A stretch of DNA of 64,000 bases from Mixophyes australis (taxonomy: Eukaryota > Chordata > Amphibia > Anura > Limnodynastidae), in the NCBI GenBank assembly GCA_036250195.1, contig JAVHZZ010000007.1, forward strand, positions 160,162,150 through 160,226,149, read 5' to 3'. A program made the translations under genes and the position numbers. Shown here one piece after another: positions 1-12,800 of this stretch (position 1 is its first letter; every line of letters begins with the position of its first letter). The notes under the pieces are model-generated. The model saw nothing but the letters and a program-made list of their open reading frames with translations. It had not been told where the DNA came from and ran no database searches.

Positions 1-731
1 TGTGGATATTTTTATTAATTGGAAATTTATTTAAAAATATGATCTGACCAGCCTTGTGTGTATGTGGAATAAGAAATTAGATAATAATCAGAATAAATAG
101 TTCTAGAGAATAAAGCATAAAATGAATCATTTCTTGAAGTTGATATTGACTACTTACTGAATATCCCAATCTATATACTGCCACAATCTATCATAAACTG
201 AAGACTTTACAGCTCTCAGAACAGAACCAACATCCAGTGTTGCCAGCACTATACAAACTTCTAAAGAACTATACACAACCGAACAAGCATAGAGTAACAA
301 CCAGAAAATAAGGTTTTTAAAAGAGAAACTATAAGTGAAGGACCCTGGCAAAATGTATGTACATTACTCCGACACAGTACGGTCCTGCAAAGGGAAAGTA
401 GACAATCCGTGAGCTCCACATCATGAGCAGCTGCTGATTTTCTGTTTATCGCGTCTTGTTCTTATTGCCGCGATTGTCCGGCTGCCGCCACCAGTTGTCT
501 TCTTACATTTCACAAACTAGAGGGGCCGTCAGCAGTAATATATTCCTGTGTCAGGTTGTGAGTTTACATCGATATGGAGGCTACGAGTCTGCGGTGTAGC
601 TATTCTAATAAATGGTAATAATAAGGAAGGCGCCACAATATCAAACAAAGTAATACAACCTTTATGTAACCATCATTGTATGTTCACCTCTGTTATAAGT
701 CTCTTAAAACAATGTTATTTTCTGCTGTTAG
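1..731 (+). other. LMLN intron sequence, nothing recognisable
   Basis: Upstream of the HEIIH exon. No exon matching the LMLN region before PIAGY could be identified, and no repeat stands out. The preceding LMLN exon must lie left of the window. Confidence 0.6.
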
Positions 732-837
732 GCCAATAGCGGGATACGCCAACCTGTGTCCAAACATGATTTCTACGCAGCCTCAGGAATTTGCTGGCAT
801 GTTGTCTACCGTGAAACATGAAATTATTCATGCGCTG
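732..837 (+). CDS. LMLN: LMLN exon a: HEIIH catalytic exon
   Basis: Acceptor AG at 730-731 and donor GTAAGT at 838. The exon is 106 nt: one base completing an upstream codon, then 35 codons starting [11 protein letters not shown] and ending [10 protein letters not shown]. It carries two zinc-binding His and the catalytic Glu (820-822). Confidence 0.95.
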
Positions 838-3800
838 GTAAGTGGGACCTGGCGGGACATGCTGGAATACTTGGTTTTGCCCGGGAATATCCGTGTACCG
901 ACAACTATTTTTTTTTTAATTAGTTAATTTTTCAGTTTAATCTCACCTTAAGCCTCTTACTGTGGGCTTTATTATAATGTTAGATCGGTCAGAGGGGAAT
1001 TGACTGAAGATAGGGCCATACATACAAATGTGCCAGTCCGCCGGGCATTGAGTGTCTTCAGAAATGAGTCTTGAATGGGTTCATGTGACTTGTGCTGAGT
1101 CTGCCGACCAGTACATTACATGTCCCATTCTTCAGAAGGACACCCTGCGACTGTAGATAATTGTATGAGGAGTGTTATATACAACACTATAACATTGTAT
1201 ATGTTACAGGAGGACACAAGATACAATGTATGAGATTAGGAGTGATATATATGACACTATAACATTGTATATGTTACAGGAGGACACAAGATACAATGTA
1301 TGAGATTAGGAGTGATATATACAACACTATAACATTGTATATGTTACAGGAGGACACAAGATACAAGGTATGAGATTAGGAGTGATATATATGACACTGT
1401 AACATTGTATATGTGACAGGAGGACACAAGATACAATGTATGAGATTAGGAGTGATATATATGACACTGTAACATTGTATATGTTACAGGAGGACACAAG
1501 ATACAATGTATGAGATTAGGAGTGATATATATGACACTATAACATTGTATATGTTACAGGAGGACACAAGATACAATGTATGAGATTAGGAGTGATATAT
1601 ATGACACTGTAACATTGTATATGTTACAGGAGGACACAAGATACAATGTAAGAGATTAGGAGTGATATATATGACACTGTAACATTGTATATGTTACAGG
1701 AGGACACAAGATACAATGTATGAGATTAGGAGTGATATATATGACACTGTAACATTGTATATGTTACAGGAGGACACAAGATACAATGTATGAGATTAGG
1801 AGTGATATATACAACACTATAACATTGTATATGTTACAGGAGGACACAAGATGCAATGTATGAGATTAGGAGTGATATATACAACACTATAACATTGTAT
1901 ATGTTACAGGAGGACACAAGATACAATGTATGAGATTAGGAGTGATATATATGACACTATAACATTGTATATGTTACAGGAGGACACAAGATACAATGTA
2001 TGAGATCAGGAGTGATATATATGACACTATAACATTGTATATGTTACAGGAGGACACAAGATGCAATGTATGAGATTAGGAGTGATATATATGACACTAT
2101 AACATTGTATATGTTACAGGAGGACACAAGATACAATGTATGAGATCAGGAGTGATATATATGACACTATAACATTGTATATGTTACAGGAGGACACAAG
2201 ATACAATGTATGAGATTAGGAGTGATATATATGACACTATAACATTGTATATGTTACAGGAGGACACAAGATACAATGTATGAGATCAGGAGTGATATAT
2301 ATGACACTATAACATTGTATATGTTACAGGAGGACACAAGATACAATGTATGAGATTAGGAGTGATATATATGACACTATAACATTGTATATGTTACAGG
2401 AGGACACAAGATACAATGTATGAGATCAGGAGTGATATATATGACACTATAACATTGTATATGTTACAGGAGGACACAAGATACAATGTATGAGATTAGG
2501 AGTGATATATATGACACTATAACATTGTATATGTTACAGGAGGACACAAGATACAATGTATGAGATTAGGAGTGATATATATGACACTATAACATTGTAT
2601 ATGTTACAGGAGGACACAAGATACAATGTATGAGATCAGGAGTGATATATATGACACTATAACATTGTATATGTTACAGGAGGACACAAGATACAATGTA
2701 TGAGATCAGGAGTGATATATATGACACTATAACATTGTATATGTTACAGGAGGACACAAGATACAATGTATGAGATCAGGAGTGATATATATGACACTAT
2801 AACATTGTATATGTTACAGGAGGACACAAGATACAATGTATGAGATCAGGAGTGATATATATGACACTATAACATTGTATATGGTACATGAAGGCTTGGG
2901 TTTGACCGTGTGGTTTGTTGTAGGGATTTTCTGCCGGACTCTTTGCATTATATTATGATGATAATGGAGAGCCGCTGACACCGAGGTACATGAATGGTCT
3001 CCCAGTCTTCAATGAGAGGTGAGTTACCGTCGCTTCCCCCTCCAGACATCACAGAGCGACACGACACCACGTCTCCGCTCTCGTTACAGCCTCGGGGTCT
3101 ATCAGTGGAGCGATAGAGTTGTTCGCAGTGTGACCAGGAACTGGGACGTCAGAGGCCCCAAAATGGTTCAACACAACGTGTTCCTGCTGGTCACCCCGAG
3201 AGTCACAGTGAGTGTCCATCGTACACAGTATACGTATAATATAACAGTATACATGTAATATAACACAGTATAATATAACAGTATACATGTAATATAACAC
3301 AGTATAATATAACAGTATACATGTAATATAACACAGTATAATATAACAGTATACGTGTAATATAACACAGTATAATATAACAGTATACGTGTAATATAAC
3401 ACAGTAAAATATAACAGTATACGTGTAATATAACACAGTAAAATATAACAGTATACGTGTAATATAACACAGTAAAATATAACAGTATACGTGTAATATA
3501 ACACAGTAAAATATAACAGTATACATGTAATATAACACAGTATAATATAACAGTATACATGTAATATAACACAGTATAATATAACAGTATACATGTAATA
3601 TAACACAGTATAATATAACAGTATACATGTAATATAACACAGTATAATATAACAGTATACATGTAATATAACACAGTATAATATAACAGTATACATGTAA
3701 TATAACACAGTATAATATAACAGTATACGTGTAATATAACACAGTATAATATAACAGTATACGTGTAATATAACACAGTAAAATATAACAGTATACGTGT

Positions 3801-6800
3801 AATATAACACAGTAAAATATAACAGTATACGTGTAATATAACACAGTAAAATATAACAGTATACGTGTAATATAACACAGTAAAATATAACAGTATACAT
3901 GTAATATAACACAGTATAATATAACAGTATACATGTAATATAACACAGTATAATATAACAGTATACATGTAATATAACACAGTATAATATAACAGTATAC
4001 ATGTAATATAACACAGTATAATATAACAGTATACATGTAATATAACACAATATAATATAACAGTATACGTGTAATATAACACAATATAATATAACAGTAT
4101 ACGTGTAATATAACACAGTATACATGTAATATAACACAGTATAATATAACACAGTAAAATATAACAGTATACATGTAATATAACACAATATAATATAACA
4201 GTATACATGTAATATAACACAATATAATATAACAGTATACATGTAATATAACACAATATAATATAACAGTATACATGTAATATAACACAGTATAATATAA
4301 CAGTATACATGTAATATAACACAGTATAATATAACAGTATACATGTAATATAACACAGTATAATATAACAGTATACATGTAATATAACACAGTATAATAT
4401 AACAGTATACATGTAATATAACACAGTATAATATAACAGTATACATGTAATATAACACAGTATAATATAACAGTATACGTGTAATATAACACAGTAAAAT
4501 ATAACAGTATACGTGTAATATAACACAATATAATATAACAGTATACGTGTAATATAACACAATATAATATAACAGTATACTTGTAATATAACACAGTATA
4601 ATATAACAGTATACATGTAATATAACACAGTATAATATAACAGTATACATGTAATATAACACAGTAAAATATAACAGTATACGTGTAATATAACACAATA
4701 TAATATAACAGTATACGTGTAATAAAACACAATATAATATAACAGTATACGTGTAATATAACACAGTATAATATAACAGTATACGTGTAATATAACACAG
4801 TATAATATAACAGTATACGTGTAATATAACACAGTATAATATAACAGTATACGTGTAATATAACACAGTAAAATATAACAGTATACGTGTAATATAACAC
4901 AGTATAATATAACAGTATACATGTAATATAACACAGTAAAATATAACAGTATACATGTAATATAACACAGTATAATATAACAATATACGTGTAATATAAC
5001 ACAGCTCTATAAAGTTATAGTAAGATTGTGTCTCTGGGACTTTCAGAGACACTGGGCCTGATTCATTAAAGAACTTAGGCAAGAATTTGAGTAAGTTTTC
5101 TTACTTAAGTTTTCTGGACATAACCATGTTGCAGTACAAAGGGTGCAAATTAGTTTTCTATTTTGCACATATTTTAAATACTGCCTGTTTTTTCATGTAG
5201 CACACAAATACTTAATAACTTATTTGTACACTGAAATTTAAAGTTAATATTTGTTTGCTACATGAAAAAACAGCCATTTAAGTTACGTGCAAAATAGAAA
5301 AATAATTTGCATCACTTGTATTGCAACATGGTTTTGTCCAGAAAACTTACTCAAATTCTTGCCTAAGTTCTTCAATGAAGCAGGCCCAGCGTCTCTAGAA
5401 GTGTCCTGCATAGTATTGTAGAATAATTTATAATATAACTTCCCTGCACATGTCCTTAGTTACGTCATACATTGCTGTGTTTATTTTACATTCCGTGCGC
5501 AGGAGGAGGTGCGGAAACATTTCAACTGCCCGATTCTGGAGGGGATGGAGCTTGAGAACCAGGGTGGGATGGGAACGGAGCTGAATCACTGGGAGAAGAG
5601 GCTGCTAGAGGTCTGTAATTTATCCTCTCATTTCCCGGCCATGGGGTTGGTTCCTTCCTATACTCCGTGTTCCTGTCTCCACAGAATGAAGCTATGACCG
5701 GCTCCCACACACAGAACAGAGTGTTCTCCAGGATCACCCTGGCTCTGATGGAGGATACAGGGTGAGCACTGACCTCTATCCATATTAGGTGATACCTATT
5801 AGCTGAATTTGTGCATCAAAGTGGATTGTTTTATTCAGAATAAACAAGGCTTTATTAGTATGCTACTGTTACTTTTACCCAACCATTGTAGTCCCAGAAT
5901 TAATTGGCTCCCTGGGATTACCGAATATGTATACTTTATAGAGATTTGACTGTTTTTTATAGGTCCCTAAAACAGAGGTTTAAATTGTATCTTTTTATTT
6001 TTATAATGGAAGACTGATCTGTCTCCCTTACAAGTGTTTATAGATTCAGTATAACCTGGATCTAACAGCTGTTGAGATGCCAGGTGACACAGGGTCCTCA
6101 GACAAGGAAATCCCTGAGCTTTGTCATCACAGGATTTCCCCTTAATATTGAGCATGTTGAATGCTGTGTTTGTGTGTCCAGGAAGCCGGGTATCTGGCTG
6201 GACACAGCAGGTCGAGGACGGGCGATGTCAGAGATGACTAGAAGTTCAGATGATTGTATTAGATCTGCTTCGTTTCAGTCCCTGGAGTGAGATGAGAACT
6301 GACATTTGTTATTTTAGTTGGTACAGAGCCAATTATAGCATGGCCCAGAGACTGGACTGGGGACGTGGGAAAGGCTGTGACTTTGTGATGAAGAGCTGCA
6401 AGTTCTGGATTAACCAGCAGACCAGGAAGTAAGAAGGGCATACACGTGCATTGTGTACTGTGCCGTCTCTGTGTGTCTCCGATGAGGTGTGAACTGTTCT
6501 CTTGTTTGCAGGAAGCAGAGTGTCAGCCCGTTCTGTAACACGCTCAGGACTAACCCTTTAAAACTGACCTGCCGGCAGGACCAGAGGGCTGTGGCTATAT
6601 GTAACTTACAGAAGTTCCCCAAGAGCCTCCCTCCAGAGTATCAGGTAATAGTAAGTGAGCTGCTCCCTACTCAGCGAGTCATTTTAGGTTTATGTGCATA
6701 GATCAGAGCTCCTATTTGTATGTATGCTATATTCACACAGCTGCTAGACATGAAGTGGGCAGGGCTAAAGCAATCTGTAGCCAATCACTGCATTAGAATG

Positions 6801-9800
6801 TTACCAGCTACTCGGATTGTTTCAGATCAGCCAAACCGTGTGCAGTCAAATCTAAAATGGGAGGTGCCAGGCCAACACACAGCCAATCCGAGCGTGTGAC
6901 GTCACTGACGGCACGGTGCAGATGTCGGGGTTCTTCCATGCTGATGCAGGAAGATTGTCAGATGCCCCCTGTACGAGATACGGTTCAAACATCTAATACC
7001 TTGGTGCCTACAGCTCACTTTATTATTTTATTTATATATATATTATATAGTATATTGTTATTCACAAAACAGTTTGTACAGATAGGGGTACATAAATGGA
7101 AATAAATGGCACTAAATACAATTTTTCATATTTGTGTAGCAATTATTTTATATTTTACAGTACTTTGATGAAATTCCCGGGGTCCCGGTACAGGATCTTC
7201 CTTACTATGGCGGAGCAGTGGAGATCGCAGACTTTTGTCCGTTCACCCAGGAGTTCAGTTGGCATCTGAGTGGCGAGTACCAGAGAAGCTCGGACTGCAC
7301 GATGTCCCAGAATCAGCCAGGTCTGTCCAGACTGATCACTCATCTTTTATCTATTTCCTTATTTAGCAAATGACCCAAGAAGGACCCCCCTCCTTCTTGG
7401 GCTCCGTTGTTTGCCAATCCTCCCTCCCCCTTTCCCCACCCTCTCTAGCTGTGCATTGAGCTTACTGAGTTACTGTGCTTACTGAGTTACTGTACTGTGC
7501 TGTCTCACCTTGTATTGTAATTCGTTTTGTCCCTGTACGGCGCTACGGACACCTTGTGGCGCCCTATAAATAAAAAATAATAATAATAATAATAATAATT
7601 TAGCAAATGATCAGTCTTATAATCTTATAAAGTATCTCTTTACCTATGTTACGTACTGTATTGGTCTCAGTATGTGGGGTACGTTTTACCTGTGTTACGT
7701 ACTGCACTGGTCTCAGTATGTGGGGTATGATTTACCTATGTTACGTACTGTATTGGTCTCAGTATGTGGGGTATGATTTACCTATGTTACGTACTGTATT
7801 GGTCTCAGTATGTGGGGTATGATTTACCTATGTTACATACTGCACTGGTCTCAGTATGTGGGGTATGATTTACCTATGTTACGTACTGTATTGGTCTCAG
7901 TATGTGGGGTATGATTTACCTGTGTTACATACTGCACTGGTCTCAGTATGTGGGGTATGATTTACCTATGTTACATACTATATTGGTCTCAGTATGTGGG
8001 GTATGATTTACCTATGTTACGTACTGTATTGGTCTCAGTATGTGGGGTATGATTTACCTATGTTACATACTGCACTGGTCTCAGTATGTGGGGTATGATT
8101 TACCTATGTTACGTACTGTATTGGTCTCAGTATGTGGGGTATGATTTACCTGTGTTACATACTGCACTGGTCTCAGTATGTGGGGTATGATTTACCTATG
8201 TTACATACTATATTGGTCTCAGTATGTGGGATACGTTTTACCTATGTTACGTACTGCATTGGTCTCAGTATGTGGGGTATGATTTACCTATGTTACATAC
8301 TGCACTGGTCTCAGTATGTGGGGTATGATTTACCTATGTTACATACTATATTGGTCTCAGTATGTGGGGTATGATTTACCTATGTTACGTACTGTATTGG
8401 TCTCAGTATGTGGGGTACGTTTTACCTGTGTTACGTACTGCACTGGTCTCAGTATGTGGGGTATGATTTACCTATGTTACGTACTGTATTGGTCTCAGTA
8501 TGTGGGGTATGATTTACCTATGTTACGTACTGTATTGGTCTCAGTATGTGGGGTATGATTTACCTGTGTTACATACTGCACTGGTCTCAGTATGTGGGGT
8601 ATGATTTACCTATGTTACATACTATATTGGTCTCAGTATGTGGGATACGTTTTACCTATGTTACGTACTGCATTGGTCTCAGTATGTGGGGTATGATTTA
8701 CCTATGTTACATACTGCACTGGTCTCAGTATGTGGGGTATGATTTACCTATGTTACATACTATATTGGTCTCAGTATGTGGGGTATGATTTACCTATGTT
8801 ACGTACTGTATTGGTCTCAGTATGTGGGGTATGATTTACCTGTGTTACATACTGCACTGGTCTCAGTATGTGGGGTATGATTTACCTATGTTACATACTG
8901 TATTGGTCTCAGTATGTGGGGTATGATTTACCTGTGTTACATACTGCACTGGTCTCAGTATGTGGGGTACGTTTTACCTGTGTTACATACTGCACTGGTC
9001 TCAGTATGTGGGGTATGATTTACCTATGTTACATACTATATTGGTCTCAGTATGTGGGATACGTTTTACCTATGTTACGTACTGCATTGGTCTCAGTATG
9101 TGGGGTACGTTTTACCTGTGTTACGTACTGCACTGGTCTCAGTATGTGGGGTATGATTTACCTATGTTACATACTATATTGGTCTCAGTATGTGGGGTAT
9201 GATTTACCTATGTTACGTACTGTATTGGTCTCAGTATGTGGGATATGTTTTACCTATGTTACGTACTGCACTGGTCTCAGTATGTGGGGTATGATTTACC
9301 TATGTTACATACTGCACTGGTCTCCGTATGTGGGGTATGATTTACCTATGTTACATACTGGACTGGTATCAGTATGTGGGGTATGATTTACCTATGTTAC
9401 ATACTGGACTGGTATCAGTATGTGGGATACGTTTTACCTATGTTACATACTGCACTGGTCTCAGTATGTGGGATATGTTTTACCTATGTTACATACTGCA
9501 CTGGTCTCAGTATGTGGGATACGTTTTACCTATGTTACATACTGGACTGGTCTCAGTATGTGGGATACGTTTTACCTATGTTACATACTGCACTGGTCTC
9601 AGTATGTGGGGTATGATTTACCTATGGTATGCTGGGTAAGGCATTTATTATTGTATCTGTATTATTAATGTGATGTGTTGCTGTGGTTACAATGTACTTG
9701 GGCAGGACTGCAGGGTGTGGGATACTGATCATGAGTGACTGGCTCTTCTAAGATGGGGGTGTCATTGGCGTAGTATCTCTTGGGGTTCTACAGTATATTG

Positions 9801-12800
9801 TTTGGGGCCAGAGCTTCTGATGTGAATAATTACACCACAACCCCTTGGAGTCTATTGAGTGATTCTCTTTCATCCTCTTTGGGGACACTAAACCGTGGAG
9901 TGTAGAGGTTCCTTTAGGAAGTTGGCACTTTAAAAGGTAAAATAGTCTTTCTCTTTCATCCTATCTGGGGGGGACACTGCTACCATGGGTTGTGAGAGTG
10001 GAGGTGGAGTTGGCACTTAACAGGTTAACTTTGTTAATGTATCAATGCTGACAAACCCCCTCCCCTCTGTAACCCCCTGTAGCCTCTTCAGTCTTAGTTA
10101 AGTGTCCAAGGGAGTTGGGCTTATTTTAGATTACAGCATAACTTGCCAGGCAACAGGAGGCAAAAGCAGCTTCCTCCCTGTAAATGTTCCCAAACCTAGG
10201 ACACAGAGATTTGGGTAATTTTGGCAGTAATTTCGTGGTGGCTTCACTGGCCGGGGACAAACACATAGACCGAGAACTTCGGCCTCCAGAGGACAATCGT
10301 TTAGAGGTAGGCATGTGCCTACCTCCACGAAACGTCCATCTCCCAAGCTTTCAGAAAAGCAGTCAGTTTGACGGTCCCCCTCCCCTCCTTGCGGGAGTGG
10401 GTGGACATCTGCTACTGTTCAGAGATCAGTGGGGAGCGTCCTCAGTAGACTGTTGGATTCGGGGACTCATGACGAAAGGATACATGATGGATCTGTCGGT
10501 TCTTCGCAATCAGCTTACCCCGCGACCCTCGAAAGAAAGAGGCGATGCTTATATGTGTTGCCCCTCTTCTTTTCGCAGGAGTCATCTGCCAGGTTCCTGA
10601 ACACCAAAAGAGACAGGGGTTCTACTCCAATCTCTTTTTGGTCCCAAAGCCGAACAGCTCCTTCCGGCCTGTGCTAAACCTAAAGCAGTTAAACAGGCAC
10701 CTACGGGTGGTCAAGTTTTGAATGGAATCCCTCAGGTCAGTCCTTCAATGGAACCACGTCTATAAACATCAAAGATGCCTACCTTCACATTCCTATCTGG
10801 AAGGCTCATCAGGCTCTTCTCAAATTTACAGTGGGACCATCTCATTACCAATTCAGAGTTCTCCCATTTGGCCTTTCGACAGCACCAATGGTGTTTACAA
10901 AAGTAATGGCAGCCTGTTTTCATTCCAGAGTAGTGCAAGTAGTGCCCTATCTGGACGATCTGCTCATAAAGCCTCCTCAGCTCTCCAGCTGAATCGGCAC
11001 CTGGTCTTCACTATCAGGACCCTGGAGATGCATGGATGACTCATAAATCGAGAAAAGTCACGATTCCGTACCAGAAAATGACTTTTCTGGAACTAATCAT
11101 GGACATCAACGGAGAAAAGTTTTTTTTTCCGGAGGACAATTCTCAATCACTGAGGAACCTGACAGCTCGGGTTATGACCTGCCGCAGGCCGTTGGTCCAC
11201 TTGTGCATGCGTCTGTTAGCAAAAAAGCTATCGCCTTTCGAGACCATTCCTTATGCTCAGCTGCACTCGCGCTGTTTCCAATGGGACCTCTTGAGGAAGT
11301 GGTCAGGGTCCCACCTAGGATTGAATAGACAGCTGATATAATTGTCACCAGAGGCGAAGGTTTCCCTCAGATGGTGGACAGTCCAGGACAATCTGATAGG
11401 GGGGAGGTCCTTTGCCCCATGGTCTGGATCTTGGTAACCACAAATGCCAGTCTGACAGGATGGGGGGCTGTGGTTCTTTAGTTACGGCTCCAGGGTCTCT
11501 GGACCGTTTGGGATGCTTTGCTCCCTGTCAACATTATGGAGCTAAAAGCCATGCTAATGGCCTTACAGAGCGCCCAGGCGATACTTCACGGACACCTAGT
11601 CCGTTTGCAGCCCGATAATGCGACGGCAGTGTCTTTTGTCAACAGGCGGGGGAACGAAGAGCGCCGGGGCAATGAGGGTGGCTGCTAAGATATTGATCTA
11701 GGCAGAGAGTCACGTCCCCGCTATATTAGCAATCTATCCCAGGAATCCAAAATTGGGAAGCAGACTTTCTCAACCGACATGCAATATTGCCAGGAGAATG
11801 GTCACTCCATCCAGAGGTCTTTCAGTCTCTGGTCCTACGATGGGGGATTCCGGACCTGGACTAAATGGCATCACGTCACAACAGGAAGGTGCCTCAGTTT
11901 TGCTCTCGAGCAAGAGACCCTTTGGCGGTGGCCATCGACATAATGACGATGCCATGGGACTTCAGGTTGGGATACCTGTTTCTTCCCATCCCTATGATTC
12001 CCAGAGTTCTTCGATGAGTGAAGCATGGGGGATGCCCAGTCATTCTAGTGGCTCCCGTTTGGCAATGGAGTGTTTGGTAGGCAAAAATTCTGGGGCTAGC
12101 GGTAGGTCAGGGTGTGAAATTACCTCTTCGAGAAGACCTTCTTCAGCAAGGACCTTTCACACATCAGGAATTGCCTTGGCTCAATTTAACGGCATGGCTG
12201 TTGAGGCCAGCCTGTGGAGGTCCAAAGGGTTCTCTCCATGAGTAGTGAACTAGAAAACCAGTTTCGGCACGTATTTAGCACCGCATCTGGAAAACCTACA
12301 TCAGATGGTGTGAAAACCGAACATGCCACACGGCTGCCTTTCGTCTTCCACGGGTTCCGGATTTTCTCCACGATGGCTTGGATGTGGGCCTTCATCTAGG
12401 CTCTGAAAGTACAGATATCTGCCCTTTCGGTATATTTTCACATGTGACTGGCAGATATTCCGGATGTCAGGACCTTCTTGCAAGAAGTCCTACATATCCA
12501 GCCTCCGTGTGTTCCTACAGCGGCCCTCTATGATCTTAATCTGGTGCTAAAAATGCTTCAAGGGCCTCCTTTCAAACCATTACGTACCGTAGAATTAAGG
12601 TTCTTGACTATGAAGGTTGTATTTCTACTAGCTGTTGCATCAGCTCGTAGAGTTTCAGAATTGGGTGCTCTCTTATATCGTGAACCATATCTTATCTTTC
12701 ACAATGATGGGGCGATTCTCAGAACAGTTCCCGCTTTCCTACCAAAGGTGGTGTCCAGCTTTCATGTGATCCAAGAAATAGTGGTTCCGGTTTTTAGGAG

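Noticed and set aside
3049..5082. Long Tyr/Ile/Leu-rich frames on the minus strand
   Set aside because: Translation of the 34-bp AT-rich array, antisense to LMLN exon c; three frames equally open.
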